Assembly: GCA_964528095.1 (NCBI GenBank)
Contig: CAZGSG010000353.1
Location: 1 to 6,183 of the forward strand
From: CAZGSG01 sp964528095
GTDB lineage: Bacteria; Bacteroidota; Bacteroidia; Chitinophagales; Chitinophagaceae
Direction: 5' to 3'
Length of the DNA stretch: 6,183 bases
The notes beneath the pieces were generated by a model, which was not told the origin of the DNA, searched no databases, and saw only the letters and a list, made by a program, of their open reading frames with translations. Within the stretch, counting starts at the first letter, position 1, and each line of letters starts with the position of its first letter. Made by a program: the position numbers and the translations under genes. Below, piece by piece: positions 1-3,615 of this stretch.

Positions 1-1753
1 CCCGCAAGGTGCCTCGACCACCTTCGGCGTATTGCCGCATGACTTCTTCGGCATCTTTCTGCATGTCTTCGGGTTTTTTACTTTCCCAGGTATCCACACA
101 AAGAAATTTTACATTGGGATCGTCCTTGTATTTATCCACGGCTTTCTGCATACCAGGAAATGACGCGCGGCAGGGGCCGCACCAGGTAGCCCAGAAATCA
201 ACAATAACAACTTTTCCTTTTAAGGCCTCGAGCGAAACGGTATTACCCGAGAGATCCTTTAATGCAAACTGAGGCGAGGCTTCATTCATCATTTTCTTTA
301 ATACGTCTTCCCGCATTTTTTCCCGCATATCCTTCATCATTCCGTCCATATAGGCAGTATACTCAGCTTCTGTATGACCGGACGCGATGTATTGTTTCTT
401 CAGCAGATCTTTCATTAAGGGAGTCGACTTGCCTTTTTTAATGAAATCTTCTATTTCGTCTTTTACCGCGTCAGCACCTTTGATTTTTTCTTTGTAAACA
501 ATATACCGTTCATTGGCTTCCACATCGCCCATCTTCATCGACTTCACGGCTTCTTCCTGGTATTTATAAGCTTCCTGCTCTTTCCCGGCTTTCCACAAGA
601 TCAGGGCATATGTGTCTGCGTTCATGCCATAGGTGTATTCCAGGTTCTTGTTATATTCCTGTGCAGTGTAATAAAGCGGTTTGCCAACGGGGTCTTTCAT
701 GGCATCCTTCAGTAGTTCCAGGGACTGGCGTGAAAGATCCTCGGCCATTGCAAGATCAGTGGCTTTACCTTCCAAACCTTCGCCTGACATCTTCCAGGCA
801 ATGCTGTTGTACGTGCCTGCAAGGGATTCTTTTACCGTCACCTTGGCGGCATATTTTCTCATGAGGTTAAATTCATTTTTCGTGCCGGCAGAAGATGCCA
901 TAGCGGAATATAAAGAACTGGCCGCTTTTTTATCTGCTTCGGTTTTAGGGGGATAGGATTTTAGATATTCCTCCAGTAATACTTCTTTCTTTTTTGGGTC
1001 TGCTTCATTGTAGAAAGCAGTCATTTTCTCAGATTTAACGGTCAACCCGGCCGGGTATTTTTTCAGGATATCGGCTTTTATCTTGTCGCCACTTACTTTA
1101 TCCTTTAATGCCAGGTTTGCCCACATTGCAGCCTGGTAATCTTCTTCCTTTATATTCTTTTTTGCAAGTACTTCTTTTATAAGTGGAGTTACTTTTTCAC
1201 TTGCATGCTCCTTGTCTGAACGCATCAGCATATTGGCATAAGCATTCAGGTATTTGCTCTTTAGCTCGGGATTTTCTTTAAATTCTTTTTCATATAACTC
1301 AATGTTTTTCGCGGGAGCAACTTTCATTTGGGCAAGAAAACCGCCGAAATTGTTCAATTCGGCCAGTGCGATCGCACTGCCTTTTACCGGCAGCCCTTTA
1401 TTATTTGAAAGTATGAGCGAATATCCCTGTTCCCTGTTATTATCGAATTGATCATCTTTTTTGAAAACGATCAGTATTGCTTTGGTGGAATCATTTGTTT
1501 TAACCTGGCCCGTCCATTTATCACCTGAAGGCGTAAGTTTTATTTCTTCCACCCTTATAGCTCCATCCTGCAGATAAGCTAAGGCTACAAAATCCTTTGA
1601 TTCTCCCAGTGTAGTACCTGCGGTAGAATATTCAAAGTTGATGGTATTGCCCGGCCTGGCCTGAGCAGGTGAAAATGTAAGATTGGTATATTGAGCTGAT
1701 GAGGTCAGTGCCGTCAACAGTAATACAAAAAGCAAGTTGGTCCTAGTATGCAT
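1..1753 (-). CDS. Exported TlpA-like thioredoxin-domain protein, C-terminus cut by window edge
   Basis: The frame is open from an ATG at 1753-1751 to the left edge, giving at least 584 residues. Residues 1-20 look like a Sec signal peptide (hydrophobic LLFVLLLTAL, then SSA before Gln21). There is no lipobox Cys, so a soluble periplasmic protein is likely. Residues about 22-140 look like a beta-rich domain. Residues about 145-480 are Lys/Glu-rich and helical, possibly TPR-like. From about residue 490 a TlpA/AhpC-TSA-type thioredoxin domain follows: ASPQFALKDLSG, then VVIVDFWATWCGPCR with the redox pair Cys525 and Cys528, then FLCVDTWE. Family knowledge: such proteins reduce or exchange disulfides in the envelope; the substrate here is unknown. 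No Shine-Dalgarno is seen, as usual in Bacteroidota. The end of the thioredoxin fold, including the cis-Pro loop, lies outside the window. The last dozen or so residues are unlike the family's usual sequence at that point. Confidence 0.93.
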   Translation of the reverse strand, partial: MHTRTNLLFVLLLTALTSSAQYTNLTFSPAQARPGNTINFEYSTAGTTLGESKDFVALAYLQDGAIRVEEIKLTPSGDKWTGQVKTNDSTKAILIVFKKDDQFDNNREQGYSLILSNNKGLPVKGSAIALAELNNFGGFLAQMKVAPAKNIELYEKEFKENPELKSKYLNAYANMLMRSDKEHASEKVTPLIKEVLAKKNIKEEDYQAAMWANLALKDKVSGDKIKADILKKYPAGLTVKSEKMTAFYNEADPKKKEVLLEEYLKSYPPKTEADKKAASSLYSAMASSAGTKNEFNLMRKYAAKVTVKESLAGTYNSIAWKMSGEGLEGKATDLAMAEDLSRQSLELLKDAMKDPVGKPLYYTAQEYNKNLEYTYGMNADTYALILWKAGKEQEAYKYQEEAVKSMKMGDVEANERYIVYKEKIKGADAVKDEIEDFIKKGKSTPLMKDLLKKQYIASGHTEAEYTAYMDGMMKDMREKMREDVLKKMMNEASPQFALKDLSGNTVSLEALKGKVVIVDFWATWCGPCRASFPGMQKAVDKYKDDPNVKFLCVDTWESKKPEDMQKDAEEVMRQYAEGGRGTLR

Positions 1754-1866
1754 ATATAATAGATTTTAGTTGATGGCTAAATTTACAGAAATATGAACGA
1801 TTTCCATGGACAGAAATGTCGGGCGGTATAAAGCCGGGAAGAGTCCACTGCTAAAGACGGGAATAA

Positions 1867-1894
1867 AACGATTTTTATAATAGAAAAAATCGTT
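1867..1894. repeat. 10-bp perfect inverted repeat, operator-like
   Basis: AACGATTTTT at 1867-1876 is the exact reverse complement of AAAAATCGTT at 1885-1894, with an 8-base spacer. A further copy of the half-site core, AAAAATCG, occurs at 1963-1970, between the -33 and -7 boxes of the downstream promoter. Two arms upstream plus a third half-site inside a promoter is an arrangement often seen for dimeric regulators. No regulator is encoded in the window, and the arms are A/T-rich, so function is inferred only. It is not a convincing terminator: the stem has few G/C pairs and no gene ends just before it. Confidence 0.5.
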
Positions 1895-1927
1895 AAAACA
1901 GGCCATCCCCTGAATTTTACCGTTCGT

Positions 1928-1955
1928 TAAATAAAACCCGCATTTCGTTTATTTA
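1928..1955. repeat. 8-bp inverted repeat TAAATAAA/TTTATTTA upstream of promoter
   Basis: TAAATAAA at 1928-1935 is matched by its reverse complement TTTATTTA at 1948-1955, with 12 bases between. It ends three bases before the -33 TTG of the small-protein promoter. The same two 8-mers overlap to form the 14-bp palindrome at 3507-3520. It could be an activator site or UP-like A/T element, or simple low-complexity chance. Confidence 0.35.
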
Positions 1956-1958
1956 CTA

Positions 1959-1990
1959 TTGCAAAAATCGACTGTTTTTTATTACCTTTG
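1959..1990 (+). promoter_or_regulatory. Bacteroidota sigma-ABfr-type promoter
   Basis: A TTG at 1959-1961 (-33 element) is followed after 21 bases by TACCTTTG at 1983-1990, a perfect match to the Bacteroidota -7 consensus TAnnTTTG. Transcription should begin around 1995-1998. That places the start almost exactly at the 5' arm of the leader helix (1999-2007) and about 125 bases ahead of the small gene at 2124. It is the only promoter in the window with both elements at proper spacing. Confidence 0.72.
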
Positions 1991-1998
1991 CAGCGTCA

Positions 1999-2091
1999 AT
2001 TTGAGCTATTAGTATAGTACTTACTACATAAGGCGACAGGATACACACTTTCTTGAACGATTCTAGGTGTTTTTCTCCCGAAAGCTCAGAT
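1999..2091 (+). ncRNA. Candidate structured 5' leader RNA of the small-protein gene
   Basis: The two ends pair: AUUUGAGCU (1999-2007) with AGCUCAGAU (2083-2091), nine pairs including one G-U. Inside are two local hairpins. One is UAGUA/UACUA (2010-2014 with 2022-2026) with a 7-base loop. The other is ACAC/GUGU (2045-2048 with 2067-2070), continuing through a UUU bulge into CU/AG, a U-U mismatch and GAA/UUC closed by a CGA loop (2052-2066). The regions 2027-2044 and 2071-2082 stay single-stranded. The predicted transcription start lies at the base of the closing helix. After it comes a low-structure A-rich run up to the ATG at 2124. I do not recognise a named riboswitch. The structure was built by hand from one sequence; it could be a leader regulating translation, or a stable 5' end. 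Confidence 0.45.
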
Positions 2092-2123
2092 ATTTTAAAC
2101 AAACATTAAAAAAAGTAAATGTC

Positions 2124-2318
2124 ATGAAACATGATGTCATGCCTACTATTGTCCAAATGGACGAGGCAATCTTAAAAAACCTGGTAGCAGAAGTAAAAGA
2201 AACGGTTGCTACAGGCGTAAAGCTGAACGAAAAAGCTAAAAGCTCATTTAGCGTAATCGACATGTGGAAAATCCGCAGGAACGCCAGATCAGCAAGTCAG
2301 ATGGTAAGGAGATATTGA
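2124..2318 (+). CDS. Small basic protein, 64 residues, function unknown
   Basis: The ATG at 2124 gives 64 residues and a TGA at 2316-2318. It is preceded by an A-rich unstructured stretch, the usual Bacteroidota start context. A GTG at 2067 would add 19 residues but lies inside the leader helix region, so it is unlikely. An in-frame ATG at 2139 would give 59 residues and cannot be excluded. Residues 13-30 (DEAILKNLVAEVKETVAT) form a probable amphipathic helix. Then come a short linker and a C-terminal block with FSVIDMWKIRRNAR and a final VRRY, strongly basic. From memory, Bacteroidota carry many short proteins with a similar plan (EVKET..., then F-S-x-x-D-x-W-x-I-x-R, then an Arg-rich end), but I cannot verify this and know no function. 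It has its own strong promoter, leader and terminator, so it is probably monocistronic. No signal peptide or membrane segment is seen. Confidence 0.8.
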   Translation: MKHDVMPTIVQMDEAILKNLVAEVKETVATGVKLNEKAKSSFSVIDMWKIRRNARSASQMVRRY

Positions 2319-2334
2319 TCTTCTTACCATCTTT
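2299..2334 (+). terminator. Hairpin overlapping the end of the small gene
   Basis: A 13-bp stem pairs 2299-2311 with 2320-2332 (AGATGGTAAGGAG with CTTCTTACCATCT, one G-U), leaving the 8-base loop 2312-2319 that contains the TGA stop codon. Only a short U run (TTT, then GGTT) follows, so it may be an imperfect terminator or mainly a 3'-end stabiliser. A ribosome at the stop codon would melt the stem. Confidence 0.55.
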
Positions 2335-2411
2335 GGTTGAAGATAATGACCAGGGCCGGTTACAATCCGCTAATCCTGTTCATTCCGGTTGATAAGAATA
2401 ATTTACGGTGC

Positions 2412-2452
2412 GTTCATTCATTGGATCCTCCTGATCCCTTTCGTTAATGAAC
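2412..2452. repeat. Nested inverted repeats forming a possible hairpin
   Basis: The outer arms GTTCATT (2412-2418) and AATGAAC (2446-2452) are exact reverse complements. Inside them GGATC (2423-2427) and GATCC (2433-2437) pair around a CTCCT loop. The unpaired sides are unequal, 4 and 8 bases. A second GTTCATT at 2378-2384 could compete for the same right arm. No U tract follows on either side, so it is not an obvious terminator. Confidence 0.4.
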
Positions 2453-2540
2453 TTTCATCTTCTTTGTTATAATCTTCTGCAGCTTCGCTGTTATTTTGTT
2501 GCTACACTATTTGTTTGCATAACCAGTATTGTACTGAGCA

Positions 2541-2600
2541 GCCTAATTCGCCATACGCGATCATACCGTTTCGTCCATTGCATGCGATGGGCAACTAGGC
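2541..2600. repeat. 60-base imperfect hairpin element
   Basis: The ends pair as GCCTA (2541-2545) with TAGGC (2596-2600). Pairing continues through an A-C mismatch, TT with AA, a bulged C, GCC with GGC and a bulged G to AT with AT. The right side also contains the 16-base near-palindrome 2575-2590 (CCATTGCATGCGATGG). Length and bulges loosely recall an integron attC site, but the invariant GTT/AAC core triplets are not both present and no integrase is seen. Function unknown. Confidence 0.35.
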
Positions 2601-2695
2601 AATCCACAATAAAAAACTGAATCATTATTTGTTCTGCAGGCAGGCTTAAATTATTATCCCGGCAGGATCAAACGCTATCATTCAGTTGTTGATAT

Positions 2696-2733
2696 AAAAG
2701 CAAAACCCGTCCTGGAATATCCTGAACGGGTTT
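2696..2733 (-). terminator. Intrinsic terminator of the leftward membrane-protein operon
   Basis: Read on the minus strand, AAACCCGT (complement of 2726-2733) pairs with ACGGGTTT (complement of 2703-2710). An inner GGA/UCC extension sits beyond a 3-by-3 internal loop. The stem runs into a U-rich tail, TTTTGCTTTT (complement of 2696-2705). It lies 20 bases after the stop codon of the 51-residue gene. On the plus strand the T run after the stem is short, so action is mainly leftward. Confidence 0.8.
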
Positions 2734-2753
2734 ACGTATACTGAAAAAGTCAA

Positions 2754-2909
2754 TTACATAATATCCATCGCCTTTACAAAAGAAGTAGTTTGGAAAGGAA
2801 GTATCATGGTCAGCCATGGCCAGTGACCAGCTATTGCTAAAATAAGTCCCGCTGTAGATGCCAGGAACACCACCCAATACAAACCTTTATATTTCTTTTG
2901 TTGCTCCAT
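2754..2909 (-). CDS. Small membrane protein, 51 residues, function unknown
   Basis: The ATG at 2909-2907 opens a 51-residue frame ending in TAA at 2756-2754. The N-terminus MEQQKKYKG is polar and basic. A membrane segment follows at about residues 10-28 (LYWVVFLASTAGLILAIAG), then HWPWLTMILPF, which may form a second short or re-entrant hydrophobic segment, and an end of FVKAMDIM. The basic N-terminus suggests it faces the cytoplasm. The gene lies 39 bases after the four-helix membrane protein and just before a terminator, so the two are probably co-transcribed. Support comes from the coherent membrane-protein composition and position; a different, longer frame over the same stretch (2668-2877) lacks such features and overruns the terminator. 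No function can be assigned. Confidence 0.72.
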   Translation of the reverse strand: MEQQKKYKGLYWVVFLASTAGLILAIAGHWPWLTMILPFQTTSFVKAMDIM

Positions 2910-2948
2910 ATTTTAAATTTTGGCAAAAATAAGGCGTGAAGATTAAAT

Positions 2949-3488
2949 TTAAAAATGAGATTTCTGTCGTCTGCTTATCTTCTCTTTTACCAAAATAGGG
3001 ATTGCAATAACAGCCCCTGCGATAGCCATGAGCCATTTAGCTGTGACAACGAAATGGAAAAAGGCAATTTCATCTCCAATTACGGGTTTATCCACCCATT
3101 TCAATAAATAAAGATTCTCTGTGATATCGCCGGCCCATGCAAGCAATTGAAGCCATGCAAGCACCAGCAATATTTTTTTCCATAAATCCGATCTCATCTT
3201 TTCCCTTGCCAGCATGCATAAAGACAGGATACCTGGAAAAATGCCCGCCATAAAGGCGAAATCAAAACTAAGGTGGTAACCAAGGATCGTTCTTGTAAGT
3301 GGATCCAGTCCGGTAAGGATCGTTACCAGCTTTTCACGGGAATAAAAGAGTTCCAGTCCCAGGATTGTAAAACGTTCCCCATTTAGCCAAAAATCCGCTT
3401 CCATCCATTTCATACAGAAGGTAGCTGAGAGGGCGAGCCCAAAGCAAAAAAAGAAAAGTGTTTTCCATCTTTTTTGAGGGTCTGTCAT
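2949..3488 (-). CDS. Four-helix integral membrane protein, function unknown
   Basis: The 179-residue protein starts at ATG 3488-3486. Hydrophobic segments lie at about residues 10-27, 74-94, 104-120 and 143-168, so it is probably an inner-membrane protein with four helices. Loop 1 (about 28-73) is long and holds LGLELFYSREK and a conserved-looking GYHLSFDFAFMAGIFPG. Right after helix 3 is D121-I-T-E124-N125, a D-x-x-E-N pattern I recall from several uncharacterised bacterial membrane proteins near a helix end. The C-terminal tail is basic (KEKISRRQK), consistent with a cytoplasmic end. It is the first gene of a probable two-gene operon with the 51-residue membrane protein, and is divergent from malQ. 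I do not recognise the family and see no transporter or enzyme signature. Confidence 0.88.
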   Translation of the reverse strand: MTDPQKRWKTLFFFCFGLALSATFCMKWMEADFWLNGERFTILGLELFYSREKLVTILTGLDPLTRTILGYHLSFDFAFMAGIFPGILSLCMLAREKMRSDLWKKILLVLAWLQLLAWAGDITENLYLLKWVDKPVIGDEIAFFHFVVTAKWLMAIAGAVIAIPILVKEKISRRQKSHF

Positions 3489-3615
3489 GGTTTATTTTTT
3501 CCAAAGTTTATTTAAATAAAAGCAGGAACATTGCATGTTTTCTTTACTTTCGTGATAATGTGTCGGTGGCACACATCATGTCTGGTATTAAATTATTATA
3601 GAACCAACGATTGCG
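3489..3615. promoter_or_regulatory. Divergent promoter region, membrane-protein operon / malQ
   Basis: The 127-base A/T-rich spacer must carry promoters in both directions. A perfect 14-bp palindrome, TTTATTTAAATAAA, lies at 3507-3520. For malQ, TACTTTCG at 3545-3552 matches the -7 box at all but one position, but the only nearby TTG (3531-3533) is just 11 bases away, so the call is weak. For the leftward operon, AAACTTTG (complement of 3502-3509) is also one base off consensus and would leave almost no leader. A 7-codon ATG-to-TAG frame at 3578-3601 precedes malQ and is probably chance. Confidence 0.45.

Larger units (their letters stand above)
1754..1958. other. Divergent intergenic spacer
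   Basis: No gene is visible here. The spacer separates the leftward TlpA-like gene from the rightward small-protein gene and should carry the promoter of the former. On the minus strand a partial match to the Bacteroidota -7 box TAnnTTTG is seen as TAAATTTA (complement of 1778-1785), but no TTG lies at the proper distance, so that promoter is not assigned. The right half contains two inverted repeats, listed separately. The stretch at about 1801-1865 is less A/T-rich and shows nothing recognisable. Confidence 0.6.
2335..2695. other. Gene-free region between convergent terminators
   Basis: About 360 bases carry no convincing coding region on either strand. It lies between the small gene's hairpin on the left and the terminator of the leftward membrane-protein operon on the right, so it may be little transcribed. 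It is rich in inverted repeats: 2412-2452, CAGTA/TACTG at 2524-2536, and 2541-2600. There is also a direct repeat GTTCATTC at 2378-2385 and 2412-2419. No promoter with both Bacteroidota elements and no tRNA cloverleaf were found. It could be a decayed gene, a noncoding RNA locus, or plain spacer. Confidence 0.55.

Noticed and set aside
2067..2123. N-terminal extension of the small gene from the GTG at 2067
   Set aside because: The GTG lies in a hairpin of the leader. The added residues look like translated leader, and the ATG at 2124 has the better A-rich start context.
2541..2600. Integron attC site
   Set aside because: Length and bulged helix are suggestive, but the invariant AAC...GTT core triplets are missing on both strands and no integrase or cassette is present.
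2491..2625. 44-residue minus-strand frame (ATG at 2625) in the gene-free region
   Set aside because: Its composition is unlike the neighbouring genes, with Trp, Arg and rare Arg codons, and no signal, membrane segment or promoter was seen. It also lies beyond the operon terminator.
2663..2673. Start of a 16S rRNA gene on the minus strand (GTTTGATCCTG)
   Set aside because: Eleven bases match the conserved 16S 5' end, but the following sequence (CCGGGATAA) does not and there is no room for an rRNA gene.
2668..2877. 69-residue minus-strand frame starting MGGVPGIY
   Set aside because: It is an alternative frame over the 51-residue membrane-protein gene, has no coherent features, and runs through the intrinsic terminator.
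2924..2931. Internal promoter for the 51-residue gene (TATTTTTG on the minus strand)
   Set aside because: It matches TAnnTTTG, but no TTG lies at the required distance upstream and it would give a leader of only a few bases.
3578..3601. Seven-codon upstream frame before malQ (ATG TCT ... TAG)
   Set aside because: It has no recognisable attenuator features, no codon bias toward one amino acid and no following alternative hairpins. Such short frames are common by chance.
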